Origin: JAGXRK01 sp963804005
GTDB taxonomy: Bacteria > Bacteroidota > Ignavibacteria > Ignavibacteriales > Ignavibacteriaceae
Assembly (NCBI GenBank): GCA_963804005.1
Contig: CAWDOP010000014.1
Location: 1 to 64,000, forward strand
Reading direction: 5' to 3'
Length of the DNA: 64,000 nt
The notes beneath the pieces are model-generated. The model saw only the letters and a program-made list of their open reading frames with translations, searched no databases and had not been told where the DNA came from. A program made the position numbers and the translations under genes. Numbering within the stretch: position 1 is the first letter of the stretch; the number at the start of each line of letters is the position of its first letter. Shown piece by piece: positions 9,721-17,909 of the stretch.

Positions 9721-11241
9721 ATGAAAAAGTTTTATATAATTTTTCTTTTACTTCTTCTTTCTTCCGTCAATGTTTTTGCTCAGGAAACTCCATCATTCAT
9801 CACAGACAGCCTGGATATTTATGTTGAACGAGCACTCGAGCAATGGCAAATTCCCGGCGCAGCAGTTCTTGTTATAAATGAAGGAAAAGTTGTTGTAGCT
9901 AAGGGTTATGGTGTTAAAGAACTCGGTTCTAATGATAAGATCGATGAAAACACTTTGTTTATGATCGGTTCAAATACAAAAGCATTTACAGGAACAGCGC
10001 TTGCATTGCTTGAACATGAACAAAAATTAAAGCTCGAGGATAAGGTCGCTAAATATCTTCCTGATTTTAAGATGAAGGATGAATGGGTTACGAATGAGTT
10101 AAATCTAATCGATATAATTTCTCACCGAATGGGAATGGAGACTTTTCAGGGTGACTTTATGTATTGGACTTCGGACCTCACAAGCGATGAAGTACTTGAA
10201 AAATTCGGAAAGCTCACTCCTCTTTATAATTTTCGCACAAAATACGGTTATACTAATGCCGGCTATGCTATTGCAGGAAAAATAATTGAAAAAATTACAG
10301 ATTTAAAGTGGGAAAATTATCTACAAGAAAAATTATTTCGTCCATTAAAAATGAATCGCACAACAGCTTTATCAACAGATTATTTCGAGTCAGAAAATAT
10401 TGCAAAGCCTCATACTTATGTTGAAGGGAAAATGTCTTTGATACCTTTTCAAAACATTGATAATCTTGCACCTTGCGGAAGCATTGGTTCTTCAGTAAAT
10501 GAACTGAGCCATTGGCTTATTGCTCAACTCGACAGTGGGAAATTTGAAGGCGATACTGTTGTTCCATACAAAGTGATAGAAAGAACAAGATATCCGCAAA
10601 CTATAGTCAGAAGAAGTCGTCATCCTTTTAACCAATCAAACTATACTTTATACGGATTAGGATGGAGTCTGGAAGATTATGAGGGAAAAGAAATTGTTTC
10701 CCATACCGGCGGAGTTAATGGATTTGTTACATCTGTAACTCTTGTGCCCTCTGAAAATCTTGGTATAGTTGTTTTAACAAATAATGATCAAAATGCATTC
10801 TTTCAAATGTTGAAATGGGAAATTATTGATGCTTATCTCGGTTTACCATATAGAAATTATAATGATTTTGTATTTCAGAGAGCAACTAAACAGAAAGAAC
10901 AAAACGACAATCAGGTTTTAGCATTGAAAGATTCAGCTAATATGAATATAAAACCAGAGTTCGATCTTTCTGAGTTTGCTGGAAGGTATGAGAATGAGAT
11001 TTACGGTTATGCAGATTTGATCCAAAAAGGAAATTATTTGGAGATGATTTTACAGCATCACTCAAAGCAGAAAGGTAAACTTGAGTACATTGGCAATAAC
11101 AGATTTTTATGCACCTATTCCGATCCGACTTATGGAATAAGAGTCTTTCCATTTGAAATTGAGAATGGTATAGTTAAATCTTTTGATCTGTATGTAGATA
11201 ATTTTATAGAATTCCTGCCATATAAATTTTATAAAGAATAA
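9721..11241 (+). CDS. Secreted serine hydrolase, beta-lactamase/DD-peptidase fold
   Basis: A 506-residue exported protein of the class C beta-lactamase/penicillin-binding-protein superfamily (signal peptide about 1-20). The catalytic motifs are visible: SNTK (Ser84, Lys87), YTN (Tyr177-Asn179) and HTG (His328-Gly330). The IISHRMGM block corresponds to the family's common LLSHTSGL element. After the catalytic domain, about residues 415-506 form a small beta-rich domain like the C-terminal additions of esterase-like family members. It may hydrolyse D-amino peptides, esters or lactams. Sequence does not decide which, and resistance cannot be inferred. ATG is preceded by AAAGGAA at good spacing. 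It appears monocistronic. Confidence 0.88.
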   Translation: MKKFYIIFLLLLLSSVNVFAQETPSFITDSLDIYVERALEQWQIPGAAVLVINEGKVVVAKGYGVKELGSNDKIDENTLFMIGSNTKAFTGTALALLEHEQKLKLEDKVAKYLPDFKMKDEWVTNELNLIDIISHRMGMETFQGDFMYWTSDLTSDEVLEKFGKLTPLYNFRTKYGYTNAGYAIAGKIIEKITDLKWENYLQEKLFRPLKMNRTTALSTDYFESENIAKPHTYVEGKMSLIPFQNIDNLAPCGSIGSSVNELSHWLIAQLDSGKFEGDTVVPYKVIERTRYPQTIVRRSRHPFNQSNYTLYGLGWSLEDYEGKEIVSHTGGVNGFVTSVTLVPSENLGIVVLTNNDQNAFFQMLKWEIIDAYLGLPYRNYNDFVFQRATKQKEQNDNQVLALKDSANMNIKPEFDLSEFAGRYENEIYGYADLIQKGNYLEMILQHHSKQKGKLEYIGNNRFLCTYSDPTYGIRVFPFEIENGIVKSFDLYVDNFIEFLPYKFYKE

Positions 11242-11492
11242 TCTATTCGATCTTATTCGAGTGTGGGATATTTATTTCATTGAGTAGATTGCAATCATTG
11301 AAGATGACATAAATTTTTCTGCCACATAACTATTATTTAAAGTAGGCAAAATAGAGACCTTGATCTGTTTTCTATACACCACAGAATAAATTAGCTGATA
11401 TTTTTGCTCAATAATTTGTGCTAATGATGATTTTAAAAGGCACATAATTTGCTGATTAGTAATATGTGTCAATTTATTTATGAGGCCAAAAA
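11242..11492. other. Intergenic region, nothing recognised
   Basis: A 251-bp AT-rich gap between the serine hydrolase and a lipoprotein gene. GAGG lies before the lipoprotein start. I see no RNA gene, strong hairpin or repeat. Confidence 0.4.
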
Positions 11493-12239
11493 ATGAAAAT
11501 AAGTCAATTTTTTGTTTTGGTATTAGCACTAGCTTTAACTCATTGCAATCCATACCCTATATACAACTACAAAATTTCATCTTTAGATGAAGAAAAATTG
11601 TTTTATAAAGGAAGAGAGATTATTTCCAAGGAAAGTAATGATTTGCTAATTCTAATTAATTATGAAGATCAGGTCAAATATGAATTGGTTTTCAATTTAG
11701 CAATAATCAATCAATCTGATCATACGATTGAAATTGATCCGACTAAAATATGCTTAGAAATACATAAGACTTATCCTCCTGATGTATATGGAAATAAAAT
11801 TGTTACACTATTTTCCATTGATCCTAAAACTCGAATAGAAACACTTAAAGAAGGTCTTCTGGCTACTAATTTAAACAAACAAAAGAGTGATGTAGCAAAT
11901 ATGTATGTTAGCCTTGCGGAAGTATTCAAAGATATTTCTGAACTTGGGAGAGAAAAAACAACAGCTGAACTACTTAGAGAAACCTTAATTGAACATGAGA
12001 GAAGACAATTGGTGGCTTCCCAAGAGTTACACTTTCAAAGCACTATAAATAATATTTATGAGAATAAATACTATTGGGAAAATATTGCACTACGTAAAAC
12101 GACATTAAATCCTGGTGATGAAATGAGCGGATATATTCATTTTCCGTTAGACGAGAATGCCAGAGTAGTTAAAATTGTAATTCCTTTAAACGATACTCTG
12201 CAATCCTTTTCGTTTGAATCAAGACCCTTAATAAACTAA
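11493..12239 (+). CDS. Hypothetical lipoprotein
   Basis: A 248-residue protein I do not recognise. Residues 1-18 form a signal peptide with a lipobox ending in Cys19 (LTHC), so it is predicted to be lipid-anchored. The rest looks like a mixed beta fold: hydrophobic strands (about 60-75), a helical, charged middle (about 115-175) and strands towards the end. A FxLAIINQSDH-like segment resembles proteins that describe or buffer surface parts, but this is too weak to assign. GAGG is positioned before the ATG. It stands alone between a serine hydrolase and a PLP enzyme, and context does not suggest a function. Confidence 0.75.
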   Translation: MKISQFFVLVLALALTHCNPYPIYNYKISSLDEEKLFYKGREIISKESNDLLILINYEDQVKYELVFNLAIINQSDHTIEIDPTKICLEIHKTYPPDVYGNKIVTLFSIDPKTRIETLKEGLLATNLNKQKSDVANMYVSLAEVFKDISELGREKTTAELLRETLIEHERRQLVASQELHFQSTINNIYENKYYWENIALRKTTLNPGDEMSGYIHFPLDENARVVKIVIPLNDTLQSFSFESRPLIN

Positions 12240-12266
12240 ATTCTCCAGAAATATTTCAAGTAGTGG

Positions 12267-12282
12267 GCGGTCTTCTGACCGC
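12267..12282. terminator. GC-rich hairpin after the lipoprotein gene
   Basis: gcggtc (12267-12272) pairs with gaccgc (12277-12282) across a 4-base loop. The flanking g and c extend it slightly. It lies 27 bp after the stop codon in AT-rich DNA but has no T run. It may be a Rho-assisted terminator or part of a dispersed palindromic repeat. Confidence 0.35.
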
Positions 12283-12426
12283 TCATGTTGATAGCAACAA
12301 ATTTTGTAATACAAAAAATTCCTAATTAAATACGGAAGGTCAGTAGATCATTTCCCTATTTTTCGTAAAAATTCCTTAATTTTAAGTAATAAAATTTTTA
12401 TTTAATCCTTAAATGGGAAAATTATA

Positions 12427-13647
12427 ATGAAAAAACATTCCAAAATAGATTTTCAAACCAAATGTGTTCACTCTGGAATTGATGAATACGAGTATGGTTC
12501 TGTAGTACCGCCGATTTATCAAACATCAACATTTAAATTTAAATCTGCACAGCATGGAGCATCACTTTTTGCAGGTGAAGAAAAAGGTTACATCTATACG
12601 CGAATGCTAAATCCAACTATTGAAGCGATGGAAAATGCTATCGCCGAATTAGAAGGTGGACATAAAGCACTTGGATGCGGAAGCGGTATGGCAGCTGTTC
12701 ATACAATATTTGCCGCTTTAACCCAAGCTGGCGATCATGTTGTTTGTTCTTCTGCCGTGTATGGACCCACAACAACTCTGCTAAACACAATTATGAAAAA
12801 ATTTGGCGTTGAAACTACTTTTGTTGATACATCAAATCTTGATGAAGTAAAAAAAGCAATTAAGCCAAATACAAAAGTTGTTTACGTTGAAACTCCGGGC
12901 AATCCCACTTTATGTATTTCCGATTTGGAGGAGATTTCTAAAATTACCCATAAACACGGTGCAAAGGTTGTGGTTGACAATACGTTTATGAGTCCTGCTC
13001 TGCAAAATCCTATTGCCTTTGGCGTTGATGTTGTAATGCACAGTTTAACAAAATTCTTAAACGGACATGCGGATGTTGTAGGTGGAATTATTGTTGTTAA
13101 AGATGAACAAACATATCAACACTTCAGAAAAACATTAAATCAACTTGGTGGTGTTATTGATCCATTCAATTCTTTTTTGGTTCATCGCGGATTAAAAACT
13201 CTTGCTATCAGAATGGAACGACATTGTGAGAACGCACAAATTATTTCGGAGTGGTTAGAGAAACATCCTCTGATTGAATCAATCCAATTTCCAGGACTAA
13301 AATCTCATCCGAATTATGAGATTGGATTAAAACAGCATAAAGGTCCCGGTGGAATGATAACTATGGAACTAAAAGGTGGAATTGAAGCTGGGAGATTGAT
13401 GATGAATTCAGTTCAATTGTTTCAACTTGCTGTTAGTTTAGGCGGAGTTGAAAGTCTGATTCAGCATCCTGCAAGTATGACACATTTTTCTATGGGAAAA
13501 GAAGCAAGATTAGCCGGTGGAATTACAGAAGGTTTAGTTCGTATTTCTGTAGGAATTGAAAATGTAAATGACCTTATTGCTGACTTAGAACAAGCACTGG
13601 AGAAAGTAAAACTTGCACACACAAAAGAACACGAGTTACACGTTTAA
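12427..13647 (+). CDS. Trans-sulfuration family PLP enzyme (methionine gamma-lyase/cystathionine gamma-synthase-like)
   Basis: A 406-residue fold-type I PLP enzyme of the Cys/Met metabolism family, cytoplasmic. The PLP lysine is Lys209 (SLTKFLNGH). Asp184 (VVVDNTF) and Tyr112 in the AVYGPT loop are cofactor-region residues, and ETPGNPT is the usual family motif. Overall pattern is closest to methionine gamma-lyases. However, Cys116 of Pseudomonas MGL is Pro here (YGPT rather than YGCT), and the MGL Lys-Asp pair near position 240 appears replaced by Asn-Gln. The reaction could therefore be gamma-elimination of methionine or homocysteine, or gamma-replacement on acylhomoserine. Start ATG has GGGAAAA upstream and the gene is followed by a good terminator, so it is monocistronic. 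Confidence 0.85.
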   Translation: MKKHSKIDFQTKCVHSGIDEYEYGSVVPPIYQTSTFKFKSAQHGASLFAGEEKGYIYTRMLNPTIEAMENAIAELEGGHKALGCGSGMAAVHTIFAALTQAGDHVVCSSAVYGPTTTLLNTIMKKFGVETTFVDTSNLDEVKKAIKPNTKVVYVETPGNPTLCISDLEEISKITHKHGAKVVVDNTFMSPALQNPIAFGVDVVMHSLTKFLNGHADVVGGIIVVKDEQTYQHFRKTLNQLGGVIDPFNSFLVHRGLKTLAIRMERHCENAQIISEWLEKHPLIESIQFPGLKSHPNYEIGLKQHKGPGGMITMELKGGIEAGRLMMNSVQLFQLAVSLGGVESLIQHPASMTHFSMGKEARLAGGITEGLVRISVGIENVNDLIADLEQALEKVKLAHTKEHELHV

Positions 13648-13671
13648 GCATTTAAATATTGAATTATAGAA

Positions 13672-13698
13672 AGAGAGTCATTACACTCCCTTTTTTTT
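13672..13698 (+). terminator. Rho-independent terminator after the trans-sulfuration enzyme
   Basis: A 7-bp stem with one mismatch (13672-13678 with 13685-13691, 6-nt loop), immediately followed by eight T residues. It lies 25 bp after the stop codon. Confidence 0.75.
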
Positions 13699-13753
13699 GG
13701 CACAAGAATAGTCATCTTAATATTCTTTGAACATTATTATCAAGGAGTACAAG

Positions 13754-14398
13754 ATGCATAAATTACTCATCCTTATCATCGTTTTCCTCCTGACAACAAT
13801 TCACAATTATCCTCAACGAAATGAAATTATCAAAAGAGAAACCACTGATTCCGAAAGAATTTCAAGAATTGAGAGAGAACCAAACAGAACAACTCCAACA
13901 AATAATCCAAAAATTGGTGGTCGGGAAAAGACTCGTAGTCCAGAAACAATTACATACCCCAAAGTCCCGGCTCATCAAAATCCTGTAACGACATCACCGG
14001 CTATTATTGAAAACCGTCCAATCGATTGTATAGTAGTGTCTTCGGCATACTACACTTCACCGCCAGTTCCGGAAAATTTAAGTGCAATGGAATTATTCAG
14101 TTCGGGCGATTACTGGGAGGCTTCCAGAGCCTTCACAAGATGGCTGGTAAATAATCCTTATGACATTTCTGCCCTATTCTATCGCGGAAGATGTTATATA
14201 GAGTTAGAATGGTATGGATTCGCAATTGAGGATTTTAACCTTGTGATTGATTTAGATTCTGTTTACGCAGATGCATATTATTACAGAGGGCTAGCATGGT
14301 TTTTCAGAAATGAAAAGGAACTGGCACAAATTGATTTTGAGATTGCATACGAACTCGATCACAAAATAGCTGGAATAATTCTCAAAGAATATTTCTGA
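13754..14398 (+). CDS. Exported TPR-repeat protein
   Basis: A 214-residue protein. I chose ATG at 13754 because AAGGAG ends 7 bases before it and the resulting N-terminus (MHKLLILIIVFLLTT) is a clean signal peptide. A TTG 27 bp upstream has no such support. After the signal comes a low-complexity, Arg/Thr/Pro-rich linker (about residues 20-90). About three TPR units follow (about 100-214), recognisable from SSGDYWEASRAFTRWLV, ALFYRGRCYIELEW and AYYYRGLAWFFRNEKELA. TPRs bind peptides, so it is probably a periplasmic scaffold. Partner and process are unknown. Confidence 0.8.
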   Translation: MHKLLILIIVFLLTTIHNYPQRNEIIKRETTDSERISRIEREPNRTTPTNNPKIGGREKTRSPETITYPKVPAHQNPVTTSPAIIENRPIDCIVVSSAYYTSPPVPENLSAMELFSSGDYWEASRAFTRWLVNNPYDISALFYRGRCYIELEWYGFAIEDFNLVIDLDSVYADAYYYRGLAWFFRNEKELAQIDFEIAYELDHKIAGIILKEYF

Positions 14399-14423
14399 AA
14401 TTATAATAATTATCCTGTCATTC

Positions 14424-14455
14424 ACCGATATTTCAGGTTGATTTACCGATTTTAA
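14424..14455 (+). promoter_or_regulatory. Putative LytTR operator: 21-bp-period direct repeat
   Basis: accgatatt (from 14424) and accgatttt (from 14445) form two 9-bp direct repeats separated by 12 bp, exactly two helical turns apart. Known LytTR-domain regulators bind pairs of roughly 9-bp direct repeats with this period. It sits just upstream of a TTTC-N19-TACTTTTA promoter-like sequence (14457-14487) and of the operon that encodes a LytTR regulator, so autoregulation is plausible. Confidence 0.5.
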
Positions 14456-14456
14456 C

Positions 14457-14487
14457 TTTCTTAGATATCATTTAATCCATACTTTTA
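14457..14487 (+). promoter_or_regulatory. Putative promoter of the LiaF-like/LytS/LytTR operon
   Basis: TTTC (14457-14460), a 19-nt spacer and TACTTTTA (14480-14487) each differ by one base from the Bacteroidota TTTG and TAnnTTTG elements. CCGGAG follows before the ATG at 14523. Confidence 0.35.
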
Positions 14488-14522
14488 CACCAGATACATA
14501 AAACTTTATTCCGGAGAAAATT

Positions 14523-15228
14523 ATGGAAGAGCTAAAAAAACAAACTACAGACAAAAGAGTATGGCTTGGGGCAATACTAATAATCCTTGGCGGTTTATTC
14601 TTACTGAATTCACTAGAAATATTTGATTTCAGATTTTCACGCATATTTATTTCGTGGCCATTTTTCTTCTTTATAATTGGTTTATATATTCTATTTAATA
14701 CCGAAAAGAAGATTTTAGGTGCTATTCTTTCAGGATTAGGCGGATTATTTCTCCTTCCAAGAATATTTTCCTGGATTCATATTGACTTGTCGGTTGTATT
14801 TCCAATCTTACTTATCGCAGTCGGCTTATATATCATTCTTACATAGACGTAAAAACTTAGAATTGAGAAGAGGTCAGATTAAAGAAGATACTTTTGACGA
14901 CATTTCTATTTTCGGTGGAGGTGACAAAATCGTAACCTCAAAAAATTTTAAGGGCGGAAACGTTACTGCAATATTCGGCGGTTCTGAAATTAATATGACT
15001 TCTTGTGAATTGGCAGAGGGTATAAACAATATCGATATCTTTGCTATGTTTGGCGGTACAACAATTATAGTACCAAAAAACTGGAATGTTGTTGTGAGTG
15101 TAACATCGATTCTCGGCGGATTCTCAAATAAAGGTATTAAAGATCCTACTGTTGAAATTGATACAAGCAGGTCCCTTGTTATAAAAGGTCTTGTTATTTT
15201 TGGCGGTGGTGAAGTAAAAAATTTCTAA
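14523..15228 (+). pseudogene. LiaF-like membrane protein, interrupted by a single-base frameshift
   Basis: The first 106 or so codons give three to four transmembrane helices in the pattern of LiaI/DUF5668 proteins (GAILIILGGLFLL, WPFFFFIIGLYIL, ILSGLGGLFLL, FPILLIAVGLYII). The next about 128 codons, in the +1 frame from about 14842, form the glycine-rich beta domain typical of LiaF C-termini (repeated xIFGGx units). The join reads GLYIIL then HRRKN when one base near 14841 is removed. No good ATG or ribosome-binding site supports an independent second gene. LiaF proteins modulate envelope-stress kinases in Firmicutes. The adjacent LytS-type kinase suggests the same role here. Sequencing error, mutation or phase variation are all possible. 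Confidence 0.7.
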
Positions 15229-15237
15229 AAAACTAAA

Positions 15238-16296
15238 ATGACCGGACATCCTCTAATAAAAAGCCCGAAGAATTTTTTACTTTATCTATTATTCTGGATA
15301 CTTATAGTTATTCTTTATCTTAATCTTATTGTACTTGATAGAGAAATTGATGTCAATACGATTATTCTTGATGTAACTATATTTAATGTTCTTTTGCTTG
15401 GTTTAGGAATAGGATTCTGGTTCACGGCAAAATTTCTTTCCATTGAGAATCATAAAATCTTTCGTATCATTTCTAATCATCTCATTGAAGGTATAATAAT
15501 TATTTCATTATGGTTGGTGATAGGATATTTTATTATCAGCAATCTGGTTAACGATAAAGAGCATTATTCCAATTTCTTTTTTGCCACGCTAAAATTCAGA
15601 GCAGCACTTGGAATTTTTACTTATTTTCTACTTAATTCATTTTATTATATAGTTATTTATTACACCGGATTTCAGGAACGAAGAATTAAAGAAACTGAAT
15701 TAAAAAATCTTATTACAGAAGCAGAGCTGAGATCATTAAAGTTTCAGATCAATCCGCATTTTATTTTTAACAGTCTGAATTCAATGAGCGCTCTTACGGA
15801 AATTGATCCGAAGAAAGCTAAACAAATGATTATTAAACTTGCGGAATTTCTTCGTTACACACTTGCTACAAATGACAGGCAGATAGTTTCGCTTAGTGAA
15901 GAATTAAAGAATATTCGGCTCTATCTTGAAATAGAAAAAATAAGATTTGAAGATAAATTTGAATATGTCGAGGAAGTTGATGAACATTGCGTTAAAGTTC
16001 AGATTCCAAGTATGATACTGCAACCGTTATTTGAAAATGCAATTAAGCACGCTGTTTATGAAACGCTTGATACAGTTATACTTAATTTATCCTGCGCAAA
16101 ACAGGATTCGTTCTTAAAAATAGCAATACAGAATAATTTTGAGGGTGAATCTCATAAAAAAGGTACGGGGTTGGGATTAAATAATATTCAAGAAAGATTG
16201 AGATTGATTTATCAACAGGATAATTTAATGCAAGTAAAAAAAGAAGAAAATATTTTCAGCGTAACAATTTATATTCCTCTGGAAAATAATTCGTGA
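15238..16296 (+). CDS. LytS/YpdA-type sensor histidine kinase
   Basis: A 352-residue inner-membrane kinase. Four transmembrane helices (about 13-33, 41-63, 83-103 and 120-142) connect by a short coiled linker to a His_kinase domain. The phosphoacceptor is His174 in the NPHFIFNSLN motif characteristic of this family. An HATPase region follows (N-box QPLFENAIKH about residue 265, G-box GTGLGLNNI about residue 308). It starts 9 bp after the LiaF-like gene and is followed 80 bp later by its probable LytTR response regulator. No periplasmic sensor domain is present, so the signal is probably sensed in the membrane or through the LiaF-like partner. Confidence 0.92.
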   Translation: MTGHPLIKSPKNFLLYLLFWILIVILYLNLIVLDREIDVNTIILDVTIFNVLLLGLGIGFWFTAKFLSIENHKIFRIISNHLIEGIIIISLWLVIGYFIISNLVNDKEHYSNFFFATLKFRAALGIFTYFLLNSFYYIVIYYTGFQERRIKETELKNLITEAELRSLKFQINPHFIFNSLNSMSALTEIDPKKAKQMIIKLAEFLRYTLATNDRQIVSLSEELKNIRLYLEIEKIRFEDKFEYVEEVDEHCVKVQIPSMILQPLFENAIKHAVYETLDTVILNLSCAKQDSFLKIAIQNNFEGESHKKGTGLGLNNIQERLRLIYQQDNLMQVKKEENIFSVTIYIPLENNS

Positions 16297-16376
16297 AAAT
16301 TCGCATAACTTATCTGCAGACAAGTAGGAAAGTGACTATTTTTTGACACGAATTTTAAACTAAATTTTGAAAGAAT

Positions 16377-17126
16377 ATGAAAGACAATATAAAAGTAATT
16401 ATTATAGATGACGAAAGTCTGGCAAGACAGATTTCTAAAAATTATTTATTAAGACATGATAATATTGAAATTGTTGCGGAGTGCTCAAACGGATTTGACG
16501 CAATAAAAAAAATTAACGAGCGTAAACCGGATATTATTTTCCTTGATATTCAAATGCCCAAACTTAACGGTTTTGAAATGCTTGAGTTGATTGAAAATCC
16601 TCCAGTTATAATTTTCACAACAGCTTATGACCACTTTGCTATAAAAGCATTTGAAGTAAGTGCAGTTGATTATCTTCTTAAACCTTTTTCTGAGGAAAGA
16701 TTTGACCAGGCATTAAAAAAAGCAATTATACTACTTGATGATAAGTTTAAACAAGCAGATTCAATCAGAAATATAATTGCTGAGCACGAAAAAAAAATTG
16801 AGACGCTCGAACGTGTTGTTATTAAGGATGGCGGTAAAATAAATATTATTCCTGTAAACGAGATAAAATGGATAGAAGCACAGGATGATTATATTATGAT
16901 ACATTCAGACAAAGGAAAATTCCTCAAGCAAAAAACAATGAAATATTTTGAAGATCATCTTGATGAAACTCAGTTCGTTAGAATTCACAGATCTTATATA
17001 ATTAATTTATCATATCTACAGCACCTTGAGCAACAGGAAACCGATTCTTACAAATTAATACTTAAGAATGGTCACGTATTGCCTGTAAGCAAAACGGGAT
17101 TATCGCGTCTAAAAGCGACTCTTTAG
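16377..17126 (+). CDS. LytTR-family response regulator
   Basis: A 249-residue DNA-binding regulator. The receiver domain (about 5-120) shows the acidic pair (IIDDE), phosphoacceptor Asp57 (FLDIQMP), the conserved Thr/Ser (FTTAYD) and Lys (LLKPF). A linker leads to a LytTR domain (about 145-249) with the IKWIEAQDDYIMIH and FVRIHRSYIIN strands. It is expected to be phosphorylated by the upstream LytS-type kinase and to bind direct-repeat operators, such as the one at 14424-14455. The gene ends 12 bp from the convergent cytidylate kinase-like gene with no visible terminator. Regulon beyond its own operon is unknown. Confidence 0.93.
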   Translation: MKDNIKVIIIDDESLARQISKNYLLRHDNIEIVAECSNGFDAIKKINERKPDIIFLDIQMPKLNGFEMLELIENPPVIIFTTAYDHFAIKAFEVSAVDYLLKPFSEERFDQALKKAIILLDDKFKQADSIRNIIAEHEKKIETLERVVIKDGGKINIIPVNEIKWIEAQDDYIMIHSDKGKFLKQKTMKYFEDHLDETQFVRIHRSYIINLSYLQHLEQQETDSYKLILKNGHVLPVSKTGLSRLKATL

Positions 17127-17138
17127 TATGATTTTTGT

Positions 17139-17852
17139 TTAAAGAAAACTCTTCGGAAATTTCTTTATTACTGCTGCTGCAATTACTTCCGCTGCTTCAT
17201 CATAAGTAAATTTTCCAGTATTCACTATCAAATTATACAAGGTCGGATCGTTAATATCTCTGTGAAAATTAGACTTGATATATTTTTTCCGCGCCAGAGA
17301 TTCTTTTTCAAGAAGCTTTATTGCAGTAATCCGATTGACCGATCTTTTCTTCATTGTGTGAATTACACGGTTCTCTAAGGGTGCTACTAATCTTACCTGA
17401 AATGCATTTAGTAGTTTTGAAGTTATCATCACGCTACCACGTCCAACAATAATTACTTTACCCATTCTTCCAAGCTGCAAAACTGTTTCTGTTGTTTTCT
17501 GCAGTATTGTCCATTCAGAAGGACGAAGACCCAGAAGTTCGGAAACAGCATCATTAAAATGTCTGTATTTATCCTCTGATAAATATTCACTGACTACTTT
17601 GGGAAGTTTACCGTCCTCCAGAACTTTTTCAAGAAGCATACGATTGAAGTAAGCCCAGTTTTCTTCAGGTTCTTTTGTTTTGCTTTGAAGGATATCGATC
17701 AACTTTTCACAAACAGTATTTGCACCTACACCCGGTTCTCTGGATACGGCAATGCAGGGAAAGATCATTCGGTATTTTCGTGATTCGGCAGTCTCTTTAG
17801 AATGTTGTTCTATATATCTTTTACATTTTTCGTAAGCTCCAAGCGTTAACAT
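17139..17852 (-). CDS. Cytidylate kinase-like P-loop protein
   Basis: A 237-residue cytoplasmic protein of the cytidylate-kinase-like family. The nucleotide-binding segment is near residues 30-48 (CIAVSREPGVGANTV), a variant P loop in which GVGANT replaces the canonical GxxGxGK(S/T). A GRGSVMI strand near 131 and arginine-rich lid region (RVNRITAIKLLEKESLARKKY) follow. These are common in this family, whose substrates are mostly unproven. The loss of the canonical P-loop Lys makes CMP phosphorylation uncertain. GAGGAGAG precedes the ATG. It is monocistronic and converges on the LytTR gene. Confidence 0.8.
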   Translation of the reverse strand: MLTLGAYEKCKRYIEQHSKETAESRKYRMIFPCIAVSREPGVGANTVCEKLIDILQSKTKEPEENWAYFNRMLLEKVLEDGKLPKVVSEYLSEDKYRHFNDAVSELLGLRPSEWTILQKTTETVLQLGRMGKVIIVGRGSVMITSKLLNAFQVRLVAPLENRVIHTMKKRSVNRITAIKLLEKESLARKKYIKSNFHRDINDPTLYNLIVNTGKFTYDEAAEVIAAAVIKKFPKSFL

Positions 17853-17909
17853 TTAAGCACTCTCCTCTCTCAATAGTTATTTGAGAATCAAGTGAATGAA
17901 ATATGTGCC

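Noticed and set aside
11272..11553. 93-codon minus-strand frame
   Set aside because: It overlaps the start of the lipoprotein gene, has no ribosome-binding site or recognisable domain, and has a composition typical of AT-rich non-coding sequence.
14782..15228. Independent gene for the LiaF C-terminal domain
   Set aside because: Its ATG lies in the shadow of the membrane helix of the first frame and has no ribosome-binding site; a frameshift in one gene is simpler.
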